From Cynocephalus volans (taxonomy: Eukaryota; Chordata; Mammalia; Dermoptera; Cynocephalidae), in contig NC_084465.1 of the NCBI RefSeq assembly GCF_027409185.1, positions 27,383,864 through 27,447,863 of the forward strand: DNA of 64,000 nt. Reading direction: 5' to 3'. A program made the position numbers and the translations under genes. Within the stretch, counting starts at the first letter, position 1; each line of letters opens with the position of its first letter. Positions 27,401 through 41,900 of this stretch are shown here, piece by piece. The notes below the pieces were generated by a model. That model made no database searches and had not been told where the DNA came from. It was given only the letters and a program-made list of their open reading frames with translations.

Positions 27401-30400
27401 TCAGAACTCATCATGTCGTACTAAGGCCTCCCCGAAATCTGTGGCTTGGCTGCCCACAAATAAATCATACTTGTCAACAATCTCCTCCTTGGTAAGCTTA
27501 CCATCCTGCAATTAGAGAGAGCAGTAAATTAAGGCAGAATATATTTTCCATTCCAAATTCAGAAATACTGCCATAGAATAACAGGTGTTAATCAGGATTT
27601 AAGATTCTATTTCCCACTAAATTAAATGTGAACTTCAACTTTCATCCCTCACCCCCACATACCCAGAGGGAGGAAAATAACAATTAAGAAATTTCTCTTA
27701 TTAAGAAAGTTAAAAGTGGGAGAATGGAGTACAGCTCAACAACTCAATGCTGGAGATACAGCATTTACTGAGGAGAAAACTCTCTTTAGAGCAAATATGG
27801 GACTTCTAGATATGGGTGAGAGATGGTCAAAGATAATCGGGCAAATACTTCAATGCAAATCTGTTATTGTCTAATAGGAACAAAAAAAATCTACCAATAT
27901 CAAGCGTAGTCTGCAACTTCACTCTGCCCTAGCTACCAATCAGATTACAGACACAATCCTAAATGGAGGCTCAGACACTCATCTCAAACATCATCTAGTT
28001 TCTCAAGGGATGACCACATGAGTTTCCTTTTCTCATATCTCAGGACACAGTACCTAGCTATTGAAGTGACTCTGAGCAAGAACTCAAAACAGACCAATCC
28101 TCAAAAAAGGCTCTAAAATAAGAAACTGCATTTGAAGCTGAAGACTAGCCTAGATAAATGAATGTTCAGAACACTAAAAATCCCCACCCTGAGATTGGTT
28201 TCAGCTTACTCCAAGCAGAACATTCAAATCTCTGAAAAAGGTGACAAGGCTTAGTGGAATACCACACTTAATGAACTGAATGCTCTAGATAATTGATCAA
28301 GGACAGTTTTAACAGGTTCCAAAGAAAAGCTGATTTATAACCTACTACAAAGGACCTAATTTTAAAAAGTATATTTGATTTAAGAAGAAAATAGCCAGCT
28401 TTGAGTAGGCAGAATGAACCTGTAATAGATAAAAGAATAAAGGAAATAACAAGAAGAGAACCCCCTCCCCCCCCCAAAATTCCTGGGGATGCAAAGATAA
28501 CAAATGATGATGCATGCTGGGCATAGGCAACATACAGAAGCTCTTTCTGCAGCCCAAATTCCTTCAGTGAAATAAGCACTGGCAGAGGGACTTCTAAAAT
28601 GAGATAAGACAGCTATCATTGCCCAGAAAGTTTTCAATCACCAAATTTAGATCCTTAGCAGACTTGGACTAAGTCCTTAAATGCTCTATGTACCTTAATA
28701 GAGATTTTTTAAGCAATCCCCTAGAAACAGACTTCAGTCAATGCTAGATTGTTCAGGCCTTGCCAGACTTACCTTGTTCTGGTCTGACTCGTAGACCAGG
28801 TGCCTGGCTTCTGCCTCTGCATGATCATAGTCTGAGGGGAGGATCCAATCTTTGGTCTCTTCCTTATCCATCTTCCCATCACGGTTCTTATCTCGAAACT
28901 CAACAAACTGCTCTCGCTCTGTCTTTACCCACTCTGGCTCATCTACATTTCCATCATGGCTGTACATGTCACCTGTGTGCATAGAAATACATACAAAAGA
29001 AGGGTTTGTCTTCTTTCAGAGACTGCTTCCTCCTAATCTGGCCTGACCTTCCTCCTCACCCCTCTGTTTGCAACCTAGTGACAATTACAAGGGTATTTCA
29101 GGGCAGAGAAACCTTAGGAAGAAAGATATTCTCTGAGGCTTAATTACTGATCTCAAATAAGAATATTTCTAGCTACTCATTTTGAGTGACATGAGAGCAA
29201 AGAGTTCTTATACCTTTAAAAAATGCAGAAATAAGAAGGGATAACTAGCATCAAGAAAAATAACTAGTCTTTATCCCCTCATTTCATTTCACCCCCAAGT
29301 AGCTAATTAAATTGGACCACTGGTTTTTAGAAAAATGCAGTTTAAATTCTCAAGGAGACTAGGGAAGTATATATTATAAGCCAAAACTGTCTACCAACCA
29401 GTTACCACATAAAGTACACCAATGGCCTTCAGATGGGGCAAGTATGCCCCTGGAGAAACAGGAATACCATCAAGGAGTAAACTGGAAGGGGGCTGGCCCG
29501 TGGCTCACTTGGGGGAGCGTGGTGCTGACAACACCAAGTCAAGGGTTAAGATCTCCTTACCAGTCATCTTTAGTTGGGGGGGGGGGGGGGAAGGAGTATA
29601 CTGGAAAAGGACAGTCATGAGAGAATCTGCAGGGAAAGTGAAGGAAAATGGTCAGGGCCCCTTGGATGTTCAGAATCTTGCCGAGCATTTGATATAAATA
29701 TGCACGTGTGCCCAGGTGTTCCTTGATTATTGTCTAATGTAATCACACATGTGCACCCGGGTGTCCTGGGTTATGGACTTAAGTATAAAGGATGAGTGGC
29801 TCCGATCCATGGTGGCCACCGCTGCCCCCACCCCCGGTCCCTGGGATGGCCCCAGGGAGGCCGCTACTGCTGCTAGAGGCTGTTGCTGCAAGCTGTTGCT
29901 GCCAGTGTCCCCGGATGCCCTGAGAGGCCACCGCTCCTGCTGCTGTAAGCTGCTGCTACGATAAGCAGCTGCTGCTACTGCTAAGGACTGAGCTCGTGTC
30001 ATCTACCAATGGCTCCCGGGATCTTTCCCAATTACCTGGCGTGGATCTGCGTGTGAGGGGTCTGGTGACCCAGTCTGTACAACAGGTTTGAAGGATCTGA
30101 GCCCTAGCCCTGACAATACAAATGGAAACTTAGTATAACTAAACTAATGAAACATTTTGGCTTTAGTTATGAAATGCTTGGCCATACAATTAGCATAGCT
30201 ATTACCCTAACCCAACAACTAGCATAGTCACATAGCAATACAGAATCAAATTCCAGATCTTCAACTTCCACATATAGTTTTTCCTAAAAACTGATCTGCA
30301 TAAGAACTTATCTCTGGCTATCAAGCTTCTTTCCCATTTCCCCTTTCACAATAACCCTTCTCCCACTTTAAAAAAGAAAGGCATATTCTCACCTATCTTG

Positions 30401-32880
30401 AAACTTACTAGAGTGTAAAAAGCTCCAAGATGATGAAAAAGGGACAATTAGAAATATTATTGTTGGTTCTGAGAAAGATATGTAAAAAACAGGTAACAAA
30501 TTCTTTTGTATGTGAAGAGGTTTCTAATTCCTCACTTTAAAAAAACTGAGAGGGTCTAACTCAATTTTAACTAATGGATCATTAAAAATAATTTTTGATG
30601 ACAGATCACATGATTTCTGACATAACTCAAAAAGAGTTTCAAGAATGAAGTGACACTGCTGAAACAAATCTTCCATTCTCATCAATTTATTAATTTATAC
30701 AAACAAGGTCTCTCAGTACTTCCTCTACAAAAACAAAAATCAAGAATTGGTGCTGAACAGGTTTTACTCTAACAATAATTGTCATCTGTGGATACAAAAC
30801 TACTTGAAAAAATGTATCAGACACATTTTGGTCTAATAATATAAACAAAATGTTTGCAAGAAATGTGACTGTTTGTATATTAATAATCATAACACTAACT
30901 TAACCTGGAAGACTCTTTAAAAACCCTTAAGAGCCTTATAACAGAAAATAAGTATTCTCATTTCAATTTATATACACAATATTCTTGTAGGTAAAGTATG
31001 TCAAGGTTATTTAAGGCTTTTAAGATAAAATACGTTAGGATATAATTCTGTGGGAGAAGTAAATTGAAAAATAATTTAAGAAGAAACAGGAATGGTGTAA
31101 AATTTCCAATTATTAGAGAACAGCGTTTTTTTTTTTTTTTTGTCTTTTTCATGACCAGCACTCAGCCAGTGAGTGCACCGGCCATTCCTATATAGAATCC
31201 GAACCCGCTGTGGGAGCATCGCTGTGCCCCCAGCGCCGCACTCTCCCGAGTGCACCACGGGCTCGGCCCGAGAACAGCTTATTTTTTGAAGACAATACTA
31301 TTTATTATCCATCTTCTGACTTAAGTGGCATAAACACCCCCAAATCCCTGTAAGATTAAATGAAAAAGTGTGACCAAGCAACGCTCACACTGTTGCAAAC
31401 CAAACACTATAATTTAAAAAAATACAGTACCAAAGTACCATTTCCTTTTTATTATTAAATGCAAAAACAGTGGCTAATATTCATCGAGTGCTTACTATAT
31501 ATTCTAGGCAACATAATAAGCATTCTACATATATTATCACTTTTGTTTTCATTATGGAAACTTGCAAGCAAATACAAAAGTAGAAAATAGTCCAAAGAAT
31601 TCCCACTGACCCATCAAACTCAAGTTATCCAGCTTTTGCCACACATGCTTCTCTATCTCTTTTTTTCTCCCCAGAATTAAGGCAAATCCCAGACATCACT
31701 TCACCCCTATATATTGTAGACTGTATCTCTAAAAATTATGGGCATTTTCTTACAGCCATGATGCCATTATCCTATTTCACAAAATCAATTCCTTCATATC
31801 CTTTAATACCCAGCCCAAATTTGAATTTCCTGATTATCTTTTTAAAGTCGGTTTGTTTAAACTATTCATATGAACGACGGTAGGTAAGAAGTTGCTATGA
31901 TATTTAAATTTCACAGATTTATTTTAGAATTAAGCTACTTTAAAATGTCAGTATTTAAAACCAACAGAGATTATTCTTTATAACCGTTTAAGCTTCTAAT
32001 TAAATATTTTAGATGCCAACTTTAAAATGTGTAAGGGAGGGCCGGCCTATGGCTCACTTGGGAGAGTGTGGTGCTGATAACACCAAGACCATGGGTTCGG
32101 ATCCCTATATAGGGATGGCCGGTTAGCTCACTTCGGAGAGCATGGTGCTGACAACACCAAGTTGAGGGTTAAGACCCCCTTACTGGTCATCTTAAAAAAA
32201 AAAAAAAGTGTAATGGAATGTTGTTTATCAAAATCCTTTCAGGAGTTATGTGAGTGAACCACATAACTGAAGAACTCCTGAGACTTGATCTAACATATGA
32301 AGATGTTAGACTCTGAAGACTCCTGAGATTTCATCTAACATTTAAGTAAGTGCGCCTGCCTCTCATGTAAGGTGTGGGAACACACCTAATACAGGGTGAG
32401 TATCCCTAATCTGAAAATCCGAAATCCAAAATGCTCCAAAATCTAAAGCTTTTTAAGTGCCTACATGACTCTCAAAGGAAATGTGCACTGGAACATTTTC
32501 GATTTGGGACACTGAACCAGCAAGTATAATGCAAACACTCCAAAATCTGAAAAAATCCAAAATCCAATAATCCAAAACACTTCTGGTCCCAAGCATTTCG
32601 GATAAGAGATGCACAACCTGTAGAAACCCAAATAGTTTGTAGCGGTTTTAAGATAGTTATTTAGCTAATACTAGGAACTTGAGAGTTAAGGGTAGAACTA
32701 TTCCCTCTGTCTTAAACTCAAAGTAGAAGTTTTTCAGAGCAGCACTTGCCAATTTCCCCCCATGCTATATATAGCACATTCAGAAAAGGTACTTGGGGCT
32801 GGCCAGTTAGCTCACTTGGTTAGAGTGGGGTGCTGGTAACACTGAGGTCAAGGGTTTGGATCCCTATACCAGCCAGCCGC

Positions 32881-32916
<36 letters not shown>

Positions 32917-35900
32917 TGTATTTGTATGTTCCACTGGCCAGGGCCCTGCCCTAGCTGTCTTGAGGGTTAAGGATACCTATTCACAATACACAGATTAGAA
33001 AATTCTGAATTAGAGAATAGATGTATGCTTAAAAGACATAATTTTAATAGAAGCTAGAATATATGAGGGGCCAACCAGTGGCTCACTTGGGAGAGTGTGG
33101 TGCTGAAAATGCCAAGGCCGCAGGTTTGGATCCCTATATAGGGATGGCCGGTTAGCTCACTTGGGAGAGCGTGGTGCTGACAACACCAAATCAAGGGTTA
33201 AGATCCCCTTACCGGTCATCTTAAAAATAAAAAAATAAAATTAAAATTAAAATTAAAAAAGAAGCTAGAATATATGATATAATGTAAATGCATTTTAAAG
33301 CAACATGAGTAAAAATTTTAAAAAATTATTTCAATTTCTATTTAAAAAGGATTTAATCTATTTGATATTAAGGAATTATTAATTTTTTTTTGGTTGAGAT
33401 TATCTAAAACAAGTTTTTAGAAATATGTAATGTATCTTAGAGATACATAACCAAATGTTTAGAGAGGAAATTAGATGATGATTGGGATTTACTTCAAAAT
33501 AAGAAATAAGGTAAGGAAGTGGATGTGGCTGAAAAAGGATTGGCTGCGGGTTGATGGTTGTTGAGACTGGGGATAGGTACATGAGGGCTCATTATAGTAC
33601 TGTATTTTATAATTTTGTGTATGTTTGCAATGCTCTATAATAAATTTTAAAAGAAGAATTAAACAGCATAACTCTGGTGGCTTGTTATTAATGCTAAATG
33701 TCAGAGGCAAATAATTTTACTTCTTTATGATCCTCAGTAGGGCAGAAACTGACACATCTCTAGAAACTGGAAGATACTGTCTGGAAGAATCTTAGGTTTA
33801 TACAACCCAGCAACCTAGATGTAAAAGCATTTGCATTAGTTACTGACTTGCAAAAGCAAGCCACACACACACACACACACACACACTCTCTCTCACACAC
33901 ACACACTCTCACACACTCGCTCACACACACTTTCACACACACACACACACTCTCACACACTCAACACGCACACTCTCACACACACACACACACACTCTCT
34001 CTCGATATTTTTGGTAACTTTAAGATATAATTCCTCTGCCTTGAATATGATGCAGAGGGAGACAAAAATATCTCCTTATTTGGCCTCAATGCTTGGTAAG
34101 TGATGGTACTTAACAGTTACAAAACTTAATTCCTCTCATCAGGTCATTCAAACGAGTTCCTCAGTTTTAGCAATGGTGATAAAATGGCAAAAGCCAAGAT
34201 TGAAAAGATAAAATACTTAAAAGTAGAAAATCCTATAAATGTCAACTCGGGCTCAGTAAATGCCCCCAGGCATTTATCCACTGTCTTGAGGAACTCCACT
34301 AAAAAAAAAACAGAATTGTTTTGGAAAAAACCCTTATCTTCCATTGCTCATCCCTCTTTCCCTAAAAAGCTCAAAGTACATCAAGTCTTAGAAGAAAGGG
34401 TGGTAAATATACAAGGAGTAATTCAACAGGAATAACTCTAGAATATAAATAGCAGGTAGGAGTAGACAATATCTATGTAAAGAAGTGACCGGTTCAATAC
34501 AGTTTAATGACAGGTAATAGAGGTAGAGCTTAAGTCTCTCTTTCAGGCTTAAAATAAGTAAATATTTCAGGTAAAGATCAAAGATCTAAAAACAAACTGG
34601 CTTATCTGAAACACAAAACCAGTGGTGTACCAGAATAAGTTATTATGAGTAAAAATAAAAATATTAAATATAAAAATACTAATACCTTCTGAAATAGAAT
34701 ATTTGTTACAAAGGCATTTACAACAACAGTATTAACATTTTCCATCTCTTCTTCACCCGTTTTAATTTCCATCAGAAATTATGAAACAAGTTGTTCAACT
34801 ACTTGGTAAGAGAGGCAGCTCTTTTTTAAACCAATTGGAAAATCTTAGAATTATTATGAGGATAATAAAAACAGAACTTTACATGAGAGAACTAAGCCTT
34901 GAAGGTATAGCATCCAAAAAATTAAAATTAAAAAAAAAAAATTTACACAGACAACTAAAAGGGAAAATGGCAAAAAGGAACAACTTTAAAAAACAAAATA
35001 AGTGCTGGCCGGTTAGCTCAGTTGGTTAGATCATAGTGCTGGTAACACCAAGAACCAGGGCCGGCCCGTGGCTCACTGGGGAGAATGCGGTGCTGATAAC
35101 ACCAAGGCCACGGGTTTGGATCCTATATAGGGATTGCCGGTTAAGCTCACTGGCTGAGCATGGTGCTGACAACACCAAGCCAAGGGTTAAGATCTCCTTA
35201 CTGGTCGTCTTTAAAGGAAAAAACAAAAACACCAAGAAACAAGGTTTGATCCCTGTACTGGCCAGCCACTCCTCCACACCCCCCAACAAACAAACAAAAC
35301 AAAACAACAAAAGGAAACTAGTCAGAGAACCATACAGAAAACATGAGCAAAACAAAGTATAAAGGAAAGGCTTTAAAAGGAATCAACAACTCCTGGTCAT
35401 TTCTTCACTACCTGTTTCTTTTAATCTATTCCCTCTCTCCTTTTCCTGGGTTTCCTAATGCCAGTCTAGGCTCCCTGCAACAATTCCATAGGGCATCCAA
35501 GGTATACTGTATTTGTGCTGCCCAGTATAGTAGCCACTGGCCACATGTGACTGCTGAGCACTTGAAATGGGACTGGTCTAAAATGGGATATGCTGTACTT
35601 TAAAACTTAATAATTTATATTGATGATAAATGGAAATTACAGTATTTTGGAAAATTAGGTTAAGTAAAATACATTACTGAAATGAATTTCATTTGTTTTC
35701 TTTTACTTTATAATGTGGCTATTAGAAAAGTTAAAATTACATATGTGGCTCACATTTATATTTTGACTGGACAATGCTGCTAGAGATACTTTGTCATGAC
35801 CCACTATTTATCAAATTGGTATGGCTTAATGATCTAGTAAAAGTTAACTCATGGGACAAATTGTTTCTACATCTTCCAAAGCTCCTCTGCATCTTCCAAG

Positions 35901-38900
35901 AAAAACACTAGAAATAGAGACTTACCAATATACTCTTCTAGATCAATGAAACCATCAGCATTCTTATCTATATCCTCCATTGTTTCCTAAACAGGAAAGA
36001 AGAAGAGACTATTAAAGTTAGTCTCTGAATAAATTTGCCAGTAGAGAGTTTGGTATCTAGTTTAGGCAAACATTTGTAATTCATTTAAAGCACACAGACA
36101 CACACACACACATGCATGCATACGAAATTGATGTTTTTCTAGCTAGAAATGGTGAAATATTAGCAATTTCTTATCCTTCCCCCTAAAATAACTATGAATC
36201 TTCTTGGACAAACACTGACACTGCTTAATGATGAACTACCCCACTAAGCCCATGATGATCTACCTGGTTGCACTAGTCATGCTGAAGTCATACTAACAGG
36301 AGACATTACCAGTAATTATGTCGACAGCTATAGATAGTCAATGTTATCAGTAACTGCCTTCTGTAAGAATTCTTTAGTATCATTGTTATTACTCAGTGTC
36401 TGACAACCGGTCATGGGACATTTTAAAAAATAGGATTTCCCCTCATTCTCACAATATGAAGCTACCAATGAAACGACAAAATACATTATCTGATGGAAAG
36501 TATCACGGCACAAATAGAAAGCCTAAGGCACTTAAGAAAAATGACTTGATCAAGGTCACAGAAAAAAACAGTGACTGAATCTGGCTAGTACTTGTATAGC
36601 AAGTCATTCTCCCAAATATACAGGAAAGGCTAAAAAGGAAAGATGGCAAAAACAAGAAAAGTAAATGAGCTGCTGTTCACAGTCCTTGATCTCACCCACC
36701 TGCACTACTATATCTTTCATGTAGTCATACTCCTCAGGGTGCAGGAAAGCTGTGAACTCCTCCTTTGTGGCAATAAGGTCTCCATTCTTGTCTGCCATTT
36801 TAAACCTCCGCTCATCTCTAACCATCATCTGTTTATAGTTAAATCCATCATCAGGGTCTGGATCATCTAGAAAACAAAAGTTTAGGTCAAATCTTAAAAG
36901 CTTCCAGAAAACATGAAAGTGCATGGAGTGGAGAATCAACTTCCAAGAAAGATAAAGAAAGCAATGAAGAAATAATTGATTATTTCTTGATTACACAGGT
37001 AAAATTGCAACAATATGAAGACATTTAGTTTTGGGCTAAAGCTCCAGTAATCAGACTGCAGAGTCAAGACCAAGTTCAACGTATATGTTTGCCATTCAAC
37101 ATGGAACTCTGGATCCTGGACTATGTAACCTATATGTAATACTTCACTGTTACTGGCATTAAGTTTTCTAGAAGGGTTGAATTTTCCAGTTACATCTGGG
37201 AGGAATGGTGGCTCTAAAGTCATACCCTCTGGCTTTGAACTCTATCACTTCCTAGCTGTATGGCCTTGGGCAAGTAACTTAACTGTGCCTTGGTCTTCTC
37301 ATTTGTAATATGGTGACAGTAAGAGTGCCTGCCCGAAAGGACTGTTATGAGGTTTAAGTGAGAAAATAAATCTAAGTTAAGTGCTTAGAACAATGCCTGG
37401 CATACTAGTATAGTTGGCTTTCAATAAATGTCAGGTATTGCTATTTTTATTAAACATTAGGCTACCGTGAAGAAGCTAGATACCAAAGGCCTTCTACCCC
37501 ATATTAAGGACACTTAGACTCAAGCAACAGAACATTACTCTAAAAGGTCACACTGGTCTTATCAGCCAACCCAGAAATCTACTAAGAGTTAGCAGTACTG
37601 TTCATCCCCCATTTACGTAAAATTATAGAAAATGCAAGCTAATCTAGAGTTACAAAAAGTAGATCAGTAGTTGCCCAGGGATGGAGCATGGGGAGGGCAA
37701 GAACTATTACAAAAGGACATTAGGAAGTTTTTGGGGTGATGGGTATGTTCATTTTCTTGATTGTAGTGATGGTTTTACTGGTGTATACATATGTCAAAAC
37801 TCATCAGTTGTGCTCTTAAATATGAACTGTTTATTGTATGTCAGTAATAAAGTGGTTACAAAAAAAATTTAAACATCAGATAACAACCAAATTGAATTTG
37901 GACATATCCATCTGTTATGATGCTGAACTGCATAAGTAGCAGTTATCGAGTCTCTACATAAAAATCTAAGAATGAAGTTTAATTTATTTAAGCCGAAAAA
38001 CTGTAAAGGAGTTAACAGAAAAGGAATAAAAACTTTTTAATCCGAGTTGATGTGTGAACCAAATATGATAACAGATGTTAAAAAACTAAGAGTAAACGAA
38101 ATTGCATTAAAGGTAAGAAATTATTGTTCCTGCAACATATTAATTAAATAAAAAAGATATGGCACTAGTTTTATAAAAAGACCCATAGGTACCCTTAACA
38201 GTAACACCATTTGATACTATAGTTCAACCCTTCCATACTTTAAGCAGTTTTAAATAATAAAAACAAAAAACTATTGCTCCCTTTTGAGAACTGAGCAGGT
38301 TAAAGCTTCATTTTTTTGTTGAGCGTTACAAATTCAGTAAGACGGCTTACTGAATCATAATGCTTTGGGACCCTGTATATGTATATACAATGCTGTAATG
38401 CTCTGGAGATACAGAATTAAGGAAAATACCACCCTTCTCAGATACTAAGTCATCTCTTCTAAACAAATACAAAACGTTTCAGTACTAATTACATAACATA
38501 AGAAAGGTAACAAGACAACTTATACATTAAGACCAGATTTTTAACTAAAAGCCTTCCTCCTCTCCTCCTTGGGGTAAAACATGGTAACTGGAATCAAGTG
38601 GCCTAATAGCAACATGCATATATGGGGATGGAAAAAGGAAGATACAAAATTTTATTTTTAATGACAAAACTTATATGTATATAGCCATGCTTGGAGTGTT
38701 GTATCTATCCTAAGCACCATTTTATGACCCTAGCTGGCCTGTACACAGTTTTGGGTAGACTCTTGATTTAGTTTTGGTATAGGCAAGGTGGATCTTAGTA
38801 TTTCATGTTTTACTTGTGGCAGACAAAGAGTTAATGTTCTTTTTGTGGACAGTGAATTCACTGAGACAGATTTTAACTAAGAGCTATGATGATTTATACC

Positions 38901-41900
38901 TGAATTCAAAATTAAATCAAGAACACACTCTCACAAAAACTCCCAGCACTTCTCTAAGCCGACTCCTTACCCCCTGAGTGCTGTCCACCCACACGCCTCC
39001 GGGGAAAGATGCCTTATAAAGACATTGCTTCTCCAGCCAGTGCTTCAGCTTATGCATAGTCTCAGGCAATAGAAATACCCATTACATTGAATCATCTGCT
39101 CTGTGAGGTAACAGAGCTCTCAACAGATATTTATACACATAATCACACAAAAGTTAAAGAATCATTCTGGGCAGCAAGTGAGAGCCTATGTCTGAGCTGA
39201 GATTTATTAACACACTGTTTTGTTTAGATCACCAATAGCTTATCCGTTGCTTCATATTTATAATTAATTCCAAACAAATTAGGAAGGTGTTGGACCTCAG
39301 CCAGAGAGCAAGAGGCATGGATGCCTCTCTGCCTGTGCTGACTTTTTAATACATGTGTTCTTAATTGGGTGAAGGATGTATATGGTTCTTGGCTAAGTGT
39401 CAAGCATTGAGAGAGACTGCCTCTTTGGTATTAGGAATGAGAAAAAGCCTGACACAGAAATCAAAGTCTCTTCACCAGAAATGCATGCAGTCCTGTAATT
39501 AACATGGACAGCTGGCTAGCCAGTGGGGAAAGAGACCATTACACACTCACTGTTAGTCACTGGGGGAGAACGCTTGCTTTAATCTAGAAATTTGACTAAC
39601 ATCCAGGATAAAAATGCAAAAAGTACTGTTTATATGTTCTTGACTCAAATTGTAACCATGTACAAGAGAGGAGTTTCACTAATAAAAACACTCTGGGTCA
39701 TTAACTCAGTAAGATCACCACCTAGTATTCAGCAGCAGGCAAGTGTAATAAGTAAAATTAAACTACTAACAGGTGGCCCAAATACACAAGCTACCAAATC
39801 AACAGAAAGCAATCAAAGTAACATTTATTTGTCTTGAAGCATCGCAAAGCAGACTGATAAACTCATGTGCCAGAGAAAACAAATGGGAAATTTTCATTTC
39901 TAAATTTCAGTAAGCAGACATACTTAAATGGTTAAATTTCATCAAGGAAAACGATTTTATTTGAATTTTATTTTATTAAGGAAAGACAGCAATTTCCCTC
40001 CTATTCTCACCAGTTATAAAGGAATCTAATTTGGTTTGAATTTCAGGTCCAACATTTTAATGGGACCATGTCAAGAGATATCTCAAAGCCTCTTGCTTTT
40101 GCACTGTTGGAACAATGCAGCTTTGTAAATGAGATCAACTCTAAAAATTGTCTCTATGAGGGATGACAGAAACAATGGTAAAATATATCTGAAATGCGTA
40201 GAAGATGCCAGACTTCAGAAAACAAAAATTAAACAAATTAAAAAAATAGTGTACAAATTTAAAAGTAATAAAACAAAGGAAAATCAGCTTAGCATCCAAC
40301 TATTTAAGATACGCACAATTTCTTCCTTTCCTTTACTGCGTGACCCATTTGTTTCTTTGGCTCAAGACCATGGTCTCTGCCAGGCTGACATCTTGCCCCT
40401 TACCCAGGTAAGTGCCATAAGTCACGTTTCTGTACTCATCCCAGGAGATTAAGCCGTCTTGATTCATATCAAACTCCTGCCATTGGTTTTCAACATTGTC
40501 ATATATGTATTTCTTCTGGGCGTGCTTAATCCAGGATTTCAGCTCCCCCTCCGTCACAAACCCATCTTTATCCGCGTCTATTTTATCTACAATCATTCTA
40601 CAAGACAAAACAGTTACGTTTCAAGGTGCCAGCTCCACAAGGCTTTTCCCCCAGATAGTAGGGACCTACCTAAAACGTAGCCGTAGGTGGCATTTTTATA
40701 CTCCTCCCAGGAAACGAGGCCGTCCTCATTGAGGTCATGCCCCTTCCACTGCCGCTCTACATCCTCGTAAATCCAGCGCTTTTGTGCAAATTTAATCCAG
40801 TCTTTGAGCTCATCCACAGTGACAAACCCGTCCTTGTCGCCATCTATTTTACTTACAATCTTTCTGTAGAAAATGCAGAGAAATCCAGCAAGAGGTTAAA
40901 AGGACACAAGGCTCTGGACTTAGCCAGGTGTGTGCTGTGACCACAGGTGTTGCCCAGGGCTAACACACAGAAATAAAAAATCTTCTCTAAAACAAAACTG
41001 CCAGACAGGCAACTGAACATTTTTCTAGGTGGCCCATTAGTGGTCTATAATGAACCATCTGGATAAGGTAAACACAGTCCATAGCTGGTATATATGGATC
41101 CAAAAGTGAACCCAGCCTACCTCTTTACAGGTAGGTTTCAGCCTATGGTCAGAGTTCAGGAGTGAATATCCATTCCTATGTGGGTTCTACACTTCACAAA
41201 CATGTATATCTTCATATTTTTCTTTATTGCTTTTGGAAGAGAATCTCCACATCTTGGTAAATAATCGCAACCACTGACATAGTTTTCTAAAAATTCAAAA
41301 TATTTAAGTCAGACTTTGGGCTGGCCTGTGGCTCACTCGGGAGAGCGTGGTGCTGACAACACCAAGTCAAGGGTTAAGATCCCCTTACCGGTCATCTTAA
41401 AAAAAAAAAAAAAAAAAAAAAGTCATTCTTTAAAAAATGTAGCTGCCTTTTTTCCCCAAGTAATACATTTGGTTTTGGAGATAAATTCACATAACATAAA
41501 ATTAACCATTTAAAAGTGTACAATACAGTGGCATTTAGTACAATTTAGCTGTGTTTAGAAAAAGATAACACTATTGTTGAAAATATAAATATCAAAAATA
41601 ATTCTGGGGTCATTTCTACCATAAGGCAAGATTATTTTAAAAAAACACGTACACAGGAGAATGCTTATCTAAAAAATGACTAGCAGCTTTTATATATTAT
41701 GCTGAACTGGATTTTTACATATAACCATGAAAACAGAGAACTCAGGAAATGATGTGGTAGGAATGTATATCTCTGATTATAAAAATGTTAAGCTGAGAGG
41801 GTTAGTGTACAGATTATAAAGCAAAACAGAGCTAAAGAAGCAATATACTTCTCCCTTTATAAGCGTCTTTCTTCCAGAGCTGTCAAATTAAGCATTTAAA

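Noticed and set aside
28268-28637. Three overlapping hydrophobic open frames on the minus strand
   Set aside because: They lie in the last CALU intron, use mutually shifted frames over the same bases, and lack a start context or conservation that I can recognise.
29727-30002. CTG-rich open frames encoding Ala/Ser/Gln runs
   Set aside because: They fall within a solo LTR shared with two other copies whose frames are not conserved.
33760-34030. Open frames encoding Thr/His or Val/Cys repeats
   Set aside because: Produced by the CA/CT microsatellite.
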